Made by a program: the position numbers and the translations under genes
DNA from: JBMNGN01 sp050949865
GTDB lineage: Bacteria > Bacillota > Syntrophomonadia > Syntrophomonadales > Syntrophomonadaceae
DNA length: 64,000 bases
Direction: 5' to 3'
Assembly (NCBI GenBank): GCA_050949865.1
Contig: JBMNGN010000001.1
Coordinates: 186,001-250,000, forward strand
In this document: positions 8,775-18,757 of the stretch, piece after piece
How positions within the stretch are numbered: the first letter of the stretch is position 1
Layout of the letters: every line of letters starts with the position of its first letter
The notes under the pieces: model-generated
Databases searched by the model: none
Seen by the model: only the letters and a program-made list of their open reading frames with translations
Told to the model about the DNA's origin: nothing

Positions 8775-9350
8775 CTAATTCCGGCTGCCCGGCTTCACTA
8801 GCGGGAGCAATCCTTCCGCACATAAAGGACACTCTTCTGGCTTCCACGCCTGGACATTCAGGTTTAAAACGGCCACCTGTTTTACTCCAAAGTTTACTTT
8901 ACCTCCGCTTCGATCAACCAGCACCCCAACCCCTGCTACCTCACCGCCCGATTGTTTAACTATGTCTATTACTTCTCGAACCGACCCGCCGGTAGTAATT
9001 ACATCCTCCACCACAAGTACTTTTTGACCGGGCTCAATAGAAAAAGAGCGCCTTAATTCCATTACCCCATCCTTTCTCTCAGTAAATATCGAAGGTCTAT
9101 TTAATTGCCTGGCTACTTCATAGGCAATAATCATACCTCCCATTGCCGGGCCAATCACCAGATCAATCTTATCATCCCGGAAGCAATCGGCAATGTGTTT
9201 TGCCAGGCATTCAGTGTATTGAGGATATTGTAGGACTTGCGCACATTGAATGTATTGATTGCTGTGCATTCCTGAGGTCAGCCTGAAATGTCCCTCAAGG
9301 AGAGCCTGGGCATCTCTAAAAATCTGGTAAGCTTGTTCAACGGTTAACAT
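8775..9350 (-). CDS. pyrE: Orotate phosphoribosyltransferase
   Basis: A 191-residue phosphoribosyltransferase converting orotate and PRPP to orotidine 5'-phosphate. The PRPP-binding signature VLVVEDVITTGGSVREV is present around residue 115-131, with IGPAMGGMI before it. The C-terminal CPLCAEGLLPLVKPGSRN tail is typical of the clostridial/archaeal PyrE subgroup. It lies six bases after pyrF, completing pyrK-pyrD-pyrF-pyrE. Confidence 0.95.
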   Translation of the reverse strand: MLTVEQAYQIFRDAQALLEGHFRLTSGMHSNQYIQCAQVLQYPQYTECLAKHIADCFRDDKIDLVIGPAMGGMIIAYEVARQLNRPSIFTERKDGVMELRRSFSIEPGQKVLVVEDVITTGGSVREVIDIVKQSGGEVAGVGVLVDRSGGKVNFGVKQVAVLNLNVQAWKPEECPLCAEGLLPLVKPGSRN

Positions 9351-9356
9351 AGCTGT

Positions 9357-10076
9357 TTATTCCTCCATCTCATGTATTATGGCCTGAACCGCTTTTATTG
9401 GATCCTCTGATTTAGTAATCGGCCTGCCGATAACTACATAATCGGCTCCCCAATCTATCGCTTGCCTGGGAGTAGTAATCCGTTTTTGATCATTTCTGTC
9501 TGACCACCTTGGTCTTACTCCCGGAGTAACAATTTTAAAACCGTGGCCACATTTTTTACGTATATCCTGAATTTCGTTGGGTGAACATACTACCCCAGAA
9601 AGCCCAGATTCCTTAGCCATCATCGCCCAGGCGACTACCAGTTCGTTAAGCTTTTTTTCGGTGACAAACATTTCCCTTTTAACCTGCTCTTCAGCCAAAC
9701 TGGTTAACACGGTTACTGCCAGGATCATGGGGGGTTGAAAACCCTTCTTTTGCGCTTCGTTCTTTACTTCGGTAACCACCGTTTGCATCATTTCCCTGCC
9801 ACCTGCAGCGTGAACATTAAACATGAAACAATTTAAATTAACAGCAATTCTCCCTGCTGCTGCTACCGTATTGGGAATATCATGGAATTTCAAGTCAAGG
9901 AATACTCTGCCTCCCGCATCATTAATCTCTTTAATTACCTGCGGCCCAGCACTATAGTATAATTGCATACCAACCTTAAATATTTTTATAAATCTGCCCA
10001 GCCTGTCAACCCATTTCAGTGCTTCATCCCGGGTATTAACATCTAAGGCTAAGATTATTCGCTCCGAAGCTTTCAT
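9357..10076 (-). CDS. pyrF: Orotidine 5'-phosphate decarboxylase
   Basis: A 239-residue TIM-barrel enzyme forming UMP from OMP. The motifs ALDVNTRDEAL near the N-terminus and the catalytic DLKFHDIPNTV (about residues 60-71) are intact, as is the phosphate-binding VTPGVRP and IGRPIT near the C-terminus. It sits between pyrD and pyrE in the pyrimidine operon. Confidence 0.96.
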   Translation of the reverse strand: MKASERIILALDVNTRDEALKWVDRLGRFIKIFKVGMQLYYSAGPQVIKEINDAGGRVFLDLKFHDIPNTVAAAGRIAVNLNCFMFNVHAAGGREMMQTVVTEVKNEAQKKGFQPPMILAVTVLTSLAEEQVKREMFVTEKKLNELVVAWAMMAKESGLSGVVCSPNEIQDIRKKCGHGFKIVTPGVRPRWSDRNDQKRITTPRQAIDWGADYVVIGRPITKSEDPIKAVQAIIHEMEE

Positions 10077-10130
10077 ATCATCAATCCTTCTGTAATATTA
10101 AAAATGTTAAAGTATAGGCTTATTTTTTTC

Positions 10131-11066
10131 CTAAATTACTGCTATCCCCGTAACCTGGCTGATATGTAGAAGGTTCTGCTCATTTAAATAGTTTTCCAGC
10201 CCAGCTATGATCTCCAAAGCTGCATATGGGTTAATAAAATTGCCGGTTCCTATAGAAACCGCACTGGAACCAACCATAAAAAACTCGAGAGCGTCGTTGG
10301 TGTCCAGTATCCCCCCTCCTCCTAGAATCGGCAGGTCAACCGTTTTATAAACCTGGTATATCATTCGCAAAGCTACCGGTTTTATCGCCGGTCCGGATAA
10401 ACCCCCGAAAACATTGCCTAGAGCTGGCCTTTTGTTCTTAACATCCACTGCCATACCTAAAAGGGTATTAATCATAGACAATCCATCAGCTCCCGCTGAT
10501 TCGGCCGCCATAGCAATTTCAACGATATCGGTAACATTAGGAGAAAGCTTAGGGAAGACTGGACGGGAGGTATGGGCTTTAACCGCTTTTACTACTTCGT
10601 ATACTGAATCAGATTTCGTACCAAACTGCAAACCTCCCTGTTTAACATTGGGACAGGAAATATTCAGTTCAATTGCCGCGATCCCTTGGTGATTTTCGAT
10701 TCTATCTGCAAGCCTGACATAATCCTCAATGGTATTACCAGCTATATTGACAATTACCGTTGCCCCTTTATCCAGAAGATAGGGCAGGTACTCGGTCAAA
10801 AAAACCTCTATACCTGGATTTTCCAAGCCGATGGCATTCAACATGCCTGCCGGGGTTTCAATTATTCTGGGAGGAGGATTTCCTAACCTGGGCTCAATCG
10901 TTGTTCCTTTAACAATTACCGCCCCGATTTTTGAGAGATCTATAAAACTCTCATACTCTTTACCATAACCAAAGGTTCCGGAAGCTACCACTACCGGGTT
11001 TTTCAGTTTAACTCCACCCAGGTTGACAGCTAAATTTGGTTTTTCCGCCTGATTCTTCAACCTCAT
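10131..11066 (-). CDS. pyrD: Dihydroorotate dehydrogenase catalytic subunit, class 1B
   Basis: A 311-residue FMN enzyme oxidising dihydroorotate to orotate. The active-site loop contains the catalytic Cys in ELNISCPNVKQGG typical of class 1 enzymes, and GGGGI/FFMVGSSAVSIGT shapes the FMN phosphate site. The upstream pyrK gene supplies the NAD-linked electron-transfer partner, so this is the heterotetrameric class 1B type common in anaerobic Firmicutes. A 205-base gap separates it from pyrK, unusually long for this gene pair. Confidence 0.95.
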   Translation of the reverse strand: MRLKNQAEKPNLAVNLGGVKLKNPVVVASGTFGYGKEYESFIDLSKIGAVIVKGTTIEPRLGNPPPRIIETPAGMLNAIGLENPGIEVFLTEYLPYLLDKGATVIVNIAGNTIEDYVRLADRIENHQGIAAIELNISCPNVKQGGLQFGTKSDSVYEVVKAVKAHTSRPVFPKLSPNVTDIVEIAMAAESAGADGLSMINTLLGMAVDVKNKRPALGNVFGGLSGPAIKPVALRMIYQVYKTVDLPILGGGGILDTNDALEFFMVGSSAVSIGTGNFINPYAALEIIAGLENYLNEQNLLHISQVTGIAVI

Positions 11067-11271
11067 ATACTCTCCTTAAAAAGGGTTGTTTTACATTATC
11101 CAGGTTTTTAAATCGCTTTTTAAGTTGGGACACAACAAAAAATTAACCTAAGATTAACATTGCCCTAACAAACTACAGGATAAAATAATCTATACTGTAT
11201 AATGGGTTGGTAAAAACTTAACGGTTGATCTCACTTTGGTTAATGACCGGGGTAAAATCCGGTCAATTAAC

Positions 11272-12060
11272 TTATGTAAACTCCACCTCATTAAGCGGGA
11301 ATACCGGCCCGTCCTTACACACCTTAGCATATTCCCGGTCCCTTGAGTTCAATTTGCGGGCACAACCCAGGCAGGCACCAACCCCGCAAGCCATATGTTC
11401 TTCCAGGGATACCTCACCTGGAATCCCTCTTTGTTTGCAGTATTCAACAACCTCCTTCATCATTAACTCAGGCCCGCAGCAATATATGTATTCGATTTTT
11501 TCCAAATCCCGCCGCTGATTATACAGAATATCGGTAACCAGTCCCTTATGGCCTGCACTTCCATCCATGGTTGAAATCAACAATTCTGCTCCCATAGCTC
11601 TAATTCTATCTGCGGCAACCAGCTGCTCCTTATAATCAGCCCCATATAGTATGGATATGTTTTGGCCTCTATTCATCAACTCCCTGGCTAAAAATACTAA
11701 GGGAGCAATACCAATTCCACCGCCAATGAGTACTACTTTCCCCTCCTTATCAACCAGGGAAAACCCATGGCCTAAAGGGCCCAATATATCTAACCAGTCT
11801 CCGCTCTTTGCTTTAATCATAAGACTGGTTCCCTGTCCTACAACTTTATATAAAATTGAAATGGTACCAGTTTTTTTGTCTACGTCAAATAAGCTTAAAG
11901 GCCTTCTAAGCAATGGATCCCTGGTTAATCCAGGCTTTAAATGGACGAATTGCCCAGGACAAGATTCTTGGGCAACCTGGGAAACTTTGATATCTACCTG
12001 GTATAAATCAGTGCTTAATTGCTGGTTATCGATGACCAATCCCATCTCCCGTAATGGCAT
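11272..12060 (-). CDS. pyrK: Dihydroorotate dehydrogenase electron-transfer subunit
   Basis: A 262-residue ferredoxin-reductase-like protein that passes electrons from PyrD's FMN via FAD and a [2Fe-2S] cluster to NAD+. It has the FAD-binding RRPLSLFD, the NAD-binding IGGGIGIAPLVFLA and a C-terminal cluster motif CGVGACLGCARKL with a further Cys near AKVCKDG. Together these support a working electron-transfer subunit. It heads the local pyrimidine gene group. Confidence 0.95.
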   Translation of the reverse strand: MPLREMGLVIDNQQLSTDLYQVDIKVSQVAQESCPGQFVHLKPGLTRDPLLRRPLSLFDVDKKTGTISILYKVVGQGTSLMIKAKSGDWLDILGPLGHGFSLVDKEGKVVLIGGGIGIAPLVFLARELMNRGQNISILYGADYKEQLVAADRIRAMGAELLISTMDGSAGHKGLVTDILYNQRRDLEKIEYIYCCGPELMMKEVVEYCKQRGIPGEVSLEEHMACGVGACLGCARKLNSRDREYAKVCKDGPVFPLNEVEFT

Positions 12061-12089
12061 CTTTATCCCCCTTTAAATACACTATCTTA

Positions 12090-12641
12090 CTACTTAACAA
12101 GACGGGATAAATTCTTAAACTGGGGTGTTCCTGCAACCTTTAGCAGATCGAATACTATCGTTTCGGTGTTGGTTATCACCGCACCTGAATCTTTTATTAA
12201 TTCCAAACCATTCAGATAGTTTTCATCGAATCTTGAGCAAACCGCATCTCTCGCCAGATGGACTGTAAAGCCGGCTTCCTGCAGGTCTCGCGCCGTCTGA
12301 AAGACACATACATGGGTTTCTGAACCAATAAGGATAATCTGCTGGCGTCCTAACTTATTCAAATAATCTATTAATTGTGGTATATACCCAGAAAACTCAA
12401 CCTTTTCCAGGTAAAAATATTCTTGGGGAAGGTTATCCGCGATCTCCCTGACAGTTGGGCCCAAGCCTTTTGGGTATTGCTCGGTTAAAATTACCGGAAT
12501 ATTAAATTCCCTGGCAGCAGCCAGCAGAATTGACCCATTTTTGTATACCTGTTGAGCCCTGTTCATTGCTTGCATAAGCCTTTCCTGTATATCAATTACC
12601 ATGAGAACACAGTTATTGCTGTCCAATCGGTATTTATTCAT
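12090..12641 (-). CDS. Isochorismatase-family cysteine hydrolase
   Basis: A 183-residue member of the isochorismatase/nicotinamidase fold. The catalytic triad is visible: Asp in VIDIQERL (about residue 17), Lys in YLEKVEFS and nucleophile Cys in GSETHVCVFQTARDL. Specific substrate cannot be inferred; this subgroup is usually annotated only as a hydrolase. It lies 29 bases upstream of pyrK, possibly co-transcribed with it. Confidence 0.85.
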   Translation of the reverse strand: MNKYRLDSNNCVLMVIDIQERLMQAMNRAQQVYKNGSILLAAAREFNIPVILTEQYPKGLGPTVREIADNLPQEYFYLEKVEFSGYIPQLIDYLNKLGRQQIILIGSETHVCVFQTARDLQEAGFTVHLARDAVCSRFDENYLNGLELIKDSGAVITNTETIVFDLLKVAGTPQFKNLSRLVK

Positions 12642-12688
12642 ATAAAATCCTCCTTGTAATTTAATATTCCAATTTATCTTATCATGTT

Positions 12689-13006
12689 TTAAGTATCCTC
12701 TTCGGGCACAATTCTCATATACAATACCCTTTGATAATTATAGGAACCCAGTATTTGTCCCTGCTGGTCATAGAAATAATTGACTGAAGACCCTCCTATA
12801 AATACCCTGCTCTGGTTATCGATACCCAGGCTGCGCACATAGGTCTTCAAAGTCTGGCCATCAGTGAATACTATTTCTACCTTTATCAATTCGTCCTGGG
12901 TATCCGCCCTGGTGAAAGCTGGCAACTGTTTAATATCCAATCCGCAGCCGGAGATAACTATTGCCAGGATCAAAACCATAGAGAGAATTAACCCTTTGGT
13001 TTTCAA
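12689..13006 (-). CDS. Small putative lipoprotein
   Basis: A 105-residue secreted protein. The N-terminal Lys-rich stretch, hydrophobic core and lipobox VISGCGLD (Cys about residue 21) indicate export and lipid anchoring. The mature part is beta-rich with no recognised domain. It overlaps the end of the upstream Lon-like protease gene by four bases (ATGA), so the two are translationally coupled, although one is cytosolic and the other extracytoplasmic. Confidence 0.75.
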   Translation of the reverse strand: MKTKGLILSMVLILAIVISGCGLDIKQLPAFTRADTQDELIKVEIVFTDGQTLKTYVRSLGIDNQSRVFIGGSSVNYFYDQQGQILGSYNYQRVLYMRIVPEEDT

Positions 13007-15456
13007 CTTCTCCGCCTCCTTCTCCTGTTTGGCAAATGAGATAGTTTGGGGGCTGAATTGGCTGGTTTATCCGGGGGCATTCTCAGCCGATTCATCCACT
13101 GTTCCAATTTCCGATCAATATGGTCATGTATGCTTCCAGGAGTGAACTTGCCATTATCCTCTTTTTTGCCTGCTGGCATACCAGTTAAGATTTCTAATCC
13201 CTCGTCAATATGAGTAACCGCCCATATATTGAATTTCTTATTCTTGACCGCTTCAATTACCTCTTCATCCAGCATCAAGTTATCTATATTTTGATAAGGA
13301 ATAATAACTCCCTGACGACCATTAAGCTGGTTTTCCTTACATACCTTAAAGAAGCCTTCAATTTTTTCGTTTACTCCTCCTACTGGCTGGATTTCGCCAT
13401 TCTGGTTTACTGATCCGGTTACAGCTATTCCCTGGTAAATTTCTACTTCGGCCAAACTGGAGAGCAATGCGTAAAGTTCAGCACTTGATGCACTATCGCC
13501 CTCAATACCTTGATAGCTCTGTTCAAAGGTAAGGCTTGCCGACAATGATAAAGGCCGATTTTGAGCATATTGGGCACCGAGATACCCATTAAGGGTTAAT
13601 ACCCCTTTACTGTGAATAGTCCCGCTCAATCGAATTTCCCTCTCAATATTTACCAAACCCTTCTCGCCCATAAAGGTTTTAGCAGTTATCCTTACCGGTT
13701 TACCGAAATGATAGTCACCTGCTTGATAAACCGCTAACCCATTCAGTTCTCCGATTCTATAATCTTGAGTATTAATCATGATAATATCATTCTTGATATA
13801 ATCGTGGATGTTATCCTCTAACATAGAGGAGCGGTATCTTTTCTCTTCTATGGCTTTTATTACGTGCTGCTTGCTTACCAAAACCGCGTTTTCGGATTCA
13901 GCCCACGCATTAGCTTCATAGATTATTTCCATCAGTTGATTAAAACGGGTACTCAATCTTTTCTGATTTTCCGCCATCCGGCTTCCATAATCGATTATCT
14001 TGGCTACTCCATCAGGGGTGAAATGCCTGAGTTGTTCATTCCGACATACTGAGCTGATGAACCTGGCATAATTGTTGCAAGACTTTTTGTTTCTCGGCAT
14101 ATCTTCATTAAAATCTGCCCGTACCTTAAAGAGCTTCCTAAATTCCTCATCTTGAGCGTATAACAGATAGAATAACCAGGGTTCTCCAATGATGATTACT
14201 TTAAGGTTGGCTGGTATAGGCTCAGGTTCCAGGGTTTCAGTGTTACTTATTCCTATTACCCGCCCAATGCTTTCGATTTTTATTGACCGGTTCTTCAGGA
14301 CTCGTTTTAAGGCATCCCAAACATAATAATTCTTAAGCACATCCAGCAAGTTTAGAATCAAATATCCCCCATTAGCCTTATGAATTGAACCCGGTTTAAT
14401 CTTGGAAAAATCAGTGGTTAAGACTCCAAATTCTCCTTCATATTCAATCTGGCCAAACAGGTTGGCATAGGTCGGATTGGGTTCATAGATAACCGGGGCA
14501 TGAGTCAACTTAGAATTATCCACAATCAGGTTTACTAAATACCGCCTCAAGGAAGTCCGTTTTTCAAAACTGCGCAAAAAATGAACTGCTGGATTATCGT
14601 CCTGCTTTATAAACAAATCAACGTTTTCCAATAAATCCTGATGCATTTCTTCCAGGTATTCTACAATTCCCTGAAAGCTTCTGTATTTATGATATAAGTA
14701 GGCAAAATAGGGCGCCGATACACTTCGAACCGTCTCTTGTTCTATTTTCTTTATTTTTTCTTTAACCCTCCGCTCCAGGTCCTTATACTGCCGGAAAGTT
14801 GAACTGATTATCTCCTGTACCAGAGCACTGCGTTTCATAAGATCTGCCCGTTCTTGCTCGCTCATGGCTAGATACTGTTCCTGGCTTAATGGTTCGCCAT
14901 CCTTAATTGGGATACTGTTAATCACTCCATGTTGGTTACGGGTTATGGCAAAGCCGTGCGCTCTTGCCTCTTCATCCAATTTTAAGTAAATGGCATTGGT
15001 CTGTTCGAGAAACCTGTTAAGCAAGTTATTCTTCCCGTATTCGAAATCTTCACTTTCAAAGGCCTTACTCACGTGTTTTACTAGTTTTTCTATCTGGGTC
15101 GCGAGATCTTTCTTAAACTGCCTGCCATAGCCGGGAGGTAATTCAATAACCTTAGGACAGTCAGGGCGCTTGTAATTGTAAACATAACACCAATCCGAGG
15201 GAACCGGTTTTTCAACTGCCTTTTTCTCGACTACGGCCCGGGCTAAGGTGTTTTTACCAGTACCAAAGGCACCTGACAGATATATGTTATATCCCTGTTT
15301 ATCAATATTCAGCGCAAACAATAAAGAATTAACTGCCCGTTCCTGGCCTATAATTTCATCTAAGGGTTGGATCTCTTCAGTGCTGTTGAATTTAAACATG
15401 TTTGGGTTGCATAATTTGCTTAACCTGTTAGCTCTAACCCTGTATTTATTACTCAA
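13003..15456 (-). CDS. Lon-like ATP-dependent protease (COG1067 type)
   Basis: An 817-residue AAA+ protease. The N-terminal region carries a Walker A-like GAFGTGKNTLA (about residue 62). The central region is long and helical. The C-terminal S16 domain has the catalytic Ser in EGDSASSAEL and the Lys in GVNEKIEGFFKVC, the Ser-Lys dyad of Lon. This family (sometimes called LonC or Lon-related) lacks the canonical Lon N-terminal domain. The TTG start follows AAGGAG. Likely cytosolic quality control; substrates unknown. Confidence 0.88.
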   Translation of the reverse strand: MSNKYRVRANRLSKLCNPNMFKFNSTEEIQPLDEIIGQERAVNSLLFALNIDKQGYNIYLSGAFGTGKNTLARAVVEKKAVEKPVPSDWCYVYNYKRPDCPKVIELPPGYGRQFKKDLATQIEKLVKHVSKAFESEDFEYGKNNLLNRFLEQTNAIYLKLDEEARAHGFAITRNQHGVINSIPIKDGEPLSQEQYLAMSEQERADLMKRSALVQEIISSTFRQYKDLERRVKEKIKKIEQETVRSVSAPYFAYLYHKYRSFQGIVEYLEEMHQDLLENVDLFIKQDDNPAVHFLRSFEKRTSLRRYLVNLIVDNSKLTHAPVIYEPNPTYANLFGQIEYEGEFGVLTTDFSKIKPGSIHKANGGYLILNLLDVLKNYYVWDALKRVLKNRSIKIESIGRVIGISNTETLEPEPIPANLKVIIIGEPWLFYLLYAQDEEFRKLFKVRADFNEDMPRNKKSCNNYARFISSVCRNEQLRHFTPDGVAKIIDYGSRMAENQKRLSTRFNQLMEIIYEANAWAESENAVLVSKQHVIKAIEEKRYRSSMLEDNIHDYIKNDIIMINTQDYRIGELNGLAVYQAGDYHFGKPVRITAKTFMGEKGLVNIEREIRLSGTIHSKGVLTLNGYLGAQYAQNRPLSLSASLTFEQSYQGIEGDSASSAELYALLSSLAEVEIYQGIAVTGSVNQNGEIQPVGGVNEKIEGFFKVCKENQLNGRQGVIIPYQNIDNLMLDEEVIEAVKNKKFNIWAVTHIDEGLEILTGMPAGKKEDNGKFTPGSIHDHIDRKLEQWMNRLRMPPDKPANSAPKLSHLPNRRRRRRS

Positions 15457-15653
15457 CTGCTAACCACTCCTTATGTGCGGATTATATTTCTTTTGAAAAC
15501 CATGCATCTTCCCGTCTAAGCCTGTATGGCTCGATATTGTCACTATAGTACTTATGTTCCATCCAGGTTTTTATCCAGGTCTGATCCGTTTGTTCTGTGG
15601 TTCTGTCAATATTTATCAACTTTCATGTATTTTCCACCATGATGCTCTTCCTG

Positions 15654-15983
15654 TCAAAAGCTAAAGATATTTCGTAATAAGGCCATAGTAATTATTCCTG
15701 TTATAAGAGTAATAAACAGGCTACGGGTCTTTATTGCAATAATTATGGTAGGTATAAACGCTATTATATAAATATTATTAAAACTAATATTTATTTGTCC
15801 CTCAGGCGCAAGAATACTAATGGCGGTTAACGCACCAAGGACGGACGGTCCTACATAAGAAAGCCATTTTCTTAACCCGGGGGGAAATTCATAACGGGTT
15901 AAAATAGTAACTGGTAAAATTCTGGGAAGCATACTTGCAACTGAAACCCCTAAAATTATTAATAGGGTATTAGTTTCCGTCAT
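15654..15983 (-). CDS. azlD: AzlD-family branched-chain amino acid exporter subunit
   Basis: A 109-residue membrane protein with three to four hydrophobic helices of the AzlD family. With AzlC it forms a two-component exporter of branched-chain amino acids and analogues. Its start overlaps the end of azlC by 14 bases, supporting joint expression. Substrate is inferred from the family only. Confidence 0.88.
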   Translation of the reverse strand: MTETNTLLIILGVSVASMLPRILPVTILTRYEFPPGLRKWLSYVGPSVLGALTAISILAPEGQINISFNNIYIIAFIPTIIIAIKTRSLFITLITGIITMALLRNIFSF

Positions 15984-16659
15984 TAAACAACACCCCTATA
16001 GTAGCTCCAATAACCGTAGCTATAATTATATTGGATAAATTGACCAGCGATCCAGGGAACAGCCATCCAATCAATATACACATAATAGCAGAACTGACAG
16101 CTACAATCACATCGTTCTTCTTTCCAATTAACAAAACCAGTAAACTGATGTACATAGCCGGCAATGCAAATCCAAGGCCTAATCGGTTTGTGTCCCCCAA
16201 TAGGGTCCCGATCATTATTCCCAGAACTGTACTGCTGATCCAGCTTATGTGACTGGTTATATTGAGTCCCGCCATGTACCAGGCGGTTGCTGCTGTATGT
16301 TTATACCGGTTAATGGCCACCGTAAATGTTTCATCGGTAATTCCATAGGATAACATTCCTGCTATTGGGGGCTTTATACGGCCTTTAATATAAGGTACTA
16401 GAGATGATGCAAAAAGAACATATCTTAAATTGACTAAAGCGGTAGAAAGAAAAATAGTATATAGAGTTGCCCCCGATTTTAACAGCCCTATAGCCACGTA
16501 TTGTCCGGCACCGGTAAAGCAGAGAACTGACATCAAAGAGGCTTCAAAAACTTTTAGGCCTGATTCTCCAGCCAGCACCCCGAATGCAAACCCCAACGGT
16601 ATATAACCAAGCACGATTGGAATAGAATCCCTAATTCCATCCACCAATTCTTTGCGCAT
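15970..16659 (-). CDS. azlC: AzlC-family branched-chain amino acid exporter subunit
   Basis: A 229-residue integral membrane protein. The start GIRDSIPIVLGYIPLGFAFG and the CFTGAGQYVAIGLL segment are characteristic of AzlC permeases. Several transmembrane segments are evident. It is followed directly by overlapping azlD. The nearby class A PBP gene ends 76 bases upstream, so azlCD might share its transcript. Confidence 0.9.
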   Translation of the reverse strand: MRKELVDGIRDSIPIVLGYIPLGFAFGVLAGESGLKVFEASLMSVLCFTGAGQYVAIGLLKSGATLYTIFLSTALVNLRYVLFASSLVPYIKGRIKPPIAGMLSYGITDETFTVAINRYKHTAATAWYMAGLNITSHISWISSTVLGIMIGTLLGDTNRLGLGFALPAMYISLLVLLIGKKNDVIVAVSSAIMCILIGWLFPGSLVNLSNIIIATVIGATIGVLFNDGN

Positions 16660-16735
16660 ATATTCCCTCTCCTGATGATAACCGGTTATAAATTAATAAA
16701 AAGCAGCTAAGGAGATTTTACCATTTGAGCCTGCC

Positions 16736-18688
16736 TCAATCCAGTGTTGCTTTATCCTTTTGCCATTCAAATTGTAATAACCAATTCCAGTCAACCCCCT
16801 GCAGGTGCTGGTAACATACCTGGCTGCCAAAAATACCCGATATAAATGCCATTTTAATAGTCCTTGGACAATACTCGCTGGCAATCATTCCAGTATCAAG
16901 ACAGATATAAGCCAGTTCAACGCTGGCGGGTTTAATAAAATCATCCGGCGGGATATGCTTGGAGGCATTTTCAATAAAATTGGCCCATATGGGGCCGGCA
17001 ATGGAACCACCGGTAATATTAACGTTTTTTCCCTTGTCATAGCCAACCCACACTGCACAACTCAGCCTGGGGGTAAAACCTACAAACCAGGCATCTTTCA
17101 ATTCATCAGTTGTACCAGTTTTGCCGGCTGCCGGACGATGAAGCAGACTGCTTAGCCGGGCTCCGGTTCCTCCTGGCTCCAGAACTCCTTTTAACATGTC
17201 GGTTACAACATAAGCTACATCCGCTTCAATTACTCGCCGCTGCTGGGTTCTGTTTTCCTCCAGCACCCTGCCTTTCTTGTCTTCCACCCTCAGAATGAAA
17301 ATAGGATTACAGTATATTCCTTGATTGGGAAAAACAGCATAAGCAGCGGCCATTTCCAAAGGAGTAACTTCACTGGATCCCAGGGGAAGCGATAATACCG
17401 GTTTTATATCTTTAAATCCAAAACGTTTGGCATATTGGGCAACATTTTCAGGCCCCAGCATATCGTTGATCTGCACCGCAATTACATTGTCCGATATCAT
17501 GACCGCTTCCTTCAGCGTGAATGACTGCCAATGGTAAGGTTCCCGGCCATAGTCTTTAGGGCTGTAAGTATCTCCACCCGGTAATTTATAGGTCACCTCT
17601 TCACACTTCATCATATCATAAGGCTGCAATCCCGATTCAATGGCTAATGAATACATAAAAGGCTTAAAAGTAGACCCAGGCTGCCGCTGGGAAAACACCC
17701 GGTTATATGCAGATTTGGCAAAATCCCGTCCGCCAATTAATGCCCTAATATGCCCATTACGCACATCAAGGGCAATCAAAGCAGCTTGTAATTGAGGATC
17801 GTAATTCTTCAGCCCATCTGAGTAAGCAATGGCTGCCGCTTTTTGCATTTCCAGATCCAAAGTCGTATATACCCTAAGACCACCTTGGAAAACCGCCCGC
17901 TCGCCATATTTCTCCACCAGATAGTCTTTTACCATTGAAACAAAGTAGGGGGCATCAGACTGTAAATATGGAGCTTTTTTATATACTAATTCCTGCTCAG
18001 CTATTTCCCTCTTTTCACCTTCACTGATCATTCCTTCTTCAACCATCCGCTGAAGCACTGCCCCTTGCCTTTTCTTGGCTTCCTCCGGGTTAATGTAAGG
18101 GTTGTAATGGTTGGGCCAGTTAGGCAACCCGGCTAGAAGAGTGGATTCAGCAATATTTAGATCCCGGCAGCTTTTACCAAAGAAAGTTCGGGCTGCAACT
18201 TCAATTCCGTAGGCACCGTGTCCAAAATAGATAGTATTGCAATACAGGGTAATTATTTCGTCTTTCCCGTATTTTCTTTCTAACTGTAAGGCATACACCA
18301 GCTCCTTGAGTTTTCGGGTGATGGTTCTTTCATTGGTTAAAAATAGGTTTTTAGCCGTTTGTTGAGTTATAGTACTTCCCCCGGCTGTAATCTTACCGCT
18401 TTTGACATTTATTAAAAACGCTCTAATGATGCCAACTATATCAACACCATGGTGGGAATAGAAGTTTTTATCCTCAACGGCTATAATGGCTTGAATAAAA
18501 CTGTTCGGTATGTCCTCCCTGCCTACCACTATTCGGTTTTGCTCCGCTAAACCTTTAATTAGCTGCCCATTAATATCTAAAATAACCGAGGCTTCCGGCA
18601 CCTCGATTTCAGGCAGGTACCAGGAAAAAGCACATATTCCCAGACCAAACAATATAACTGTAATGGCCAATAAGGATTTCCTCCACAT
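16736..18688 (-). CDS. Class A penicillin-binding protein (bifunctional transglycosylase/transpeptidase)
   Basis: A 650-residue peptidoglycan synthase anchored by one N-terminal membrane helix (about residues 7-25). The GT51 domain has the catalytic EDKNFYSHHGVD and GGSTITQQTAKN motifs. The transpeptidase domain has the active-site STFK in PGSTFKPF, SDN in MISDNVIA and KTG in AGKTGTTDE. All catalytic residues are present. Related to PBP1A/PBP1 (ponA-like); the exact orthologue is not decided. Confidence 0.93.
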   Translation of the reverse strand: MWRKSLLAITVILFGLGICAFSWYLPEIEVPEASVILDINGQLIKGLAEQNRIVVGREDIPNSFIQAIIAVEDKNFYSHHGVDIVGIIRAFLINVKSGKITAGGSTITQQTAKNLFLTNERTITRKLKELVYALQLERKYGKDEIITLYCNTIYFGHGAYGIEVAARTFFGKSCRDLNIAESTLLAGLPNWPNHYNPYINPEEAKKRQGAVLQRMVEEGMISEGEKREIAEQELVYKKAPYLQSDAPYFVSMVKDYLVEKYGERAVFQGGLRVYTTLDLEMQKAAAIAYSDGLKNYDPQLQAALIALDVRNGHIRALIGGRDFAKSAYNRVFSQRQPGSTFKPFMYSLAIESGLQPYDMMKCEEVTYKLPGGDTYSPKDYGREPYHWQSFTLKEAVMISDNVIAVQINDMLGPENVAQYAKRFGFKDIKPVLSLPLGSSEVTPLEMAAAYAVFPNQGIYCNPIFILRVEDKKGRVLEENRTQQRRVIEADVAYVVTDMLKGVLEPGGTGARLSSLLHRPAAGKTGTTDELKDAWFVGFTPRLSCAVWVGYDKGKNVNITGGSIAGPIWANFIENASKHIPPDDFIKPASVELAYICLDTGMIASEYCPRTIKMAFISGIFGSQVCYQHLQGVDWNWLLQFEWQKDKATLD

Positions 18689-18715
18689 TGTTCTTTCAGC
18701 CTCCTAGATTAACCT

Positions 18716-18757
18716 AACATAGCTAATTATTGCCTTATCTCAAGGAATAAATTCCTT
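18716..18757 (-). promoter_or_regulatory. Candidate promoter with adjacent palindrome for the PBP gene
   Basis: On the minus strand TTGAGA (18743-18738) and TATGTT (18721-18716) lie 16 bases apart, a weak SigA-like pair 28 bases before the PBP start. Just upstream and overlapping the -35 is an inverted repeat AAGGAAT/ATTCCTT (18742-18757, 2-base spacer), which could be an operator. The rest of the 18689-18925 spacer shows no gene. Confidence 0.3.

Noticed and set aside
11240..11270. Hairpin TGACCGG/CCGGTCA after pyrK as a terminator
   Set aside because: A decent 7-bp stem, but no T-run follows on the minus strand and pyrD follows in the same direction; role unclear, so not called.
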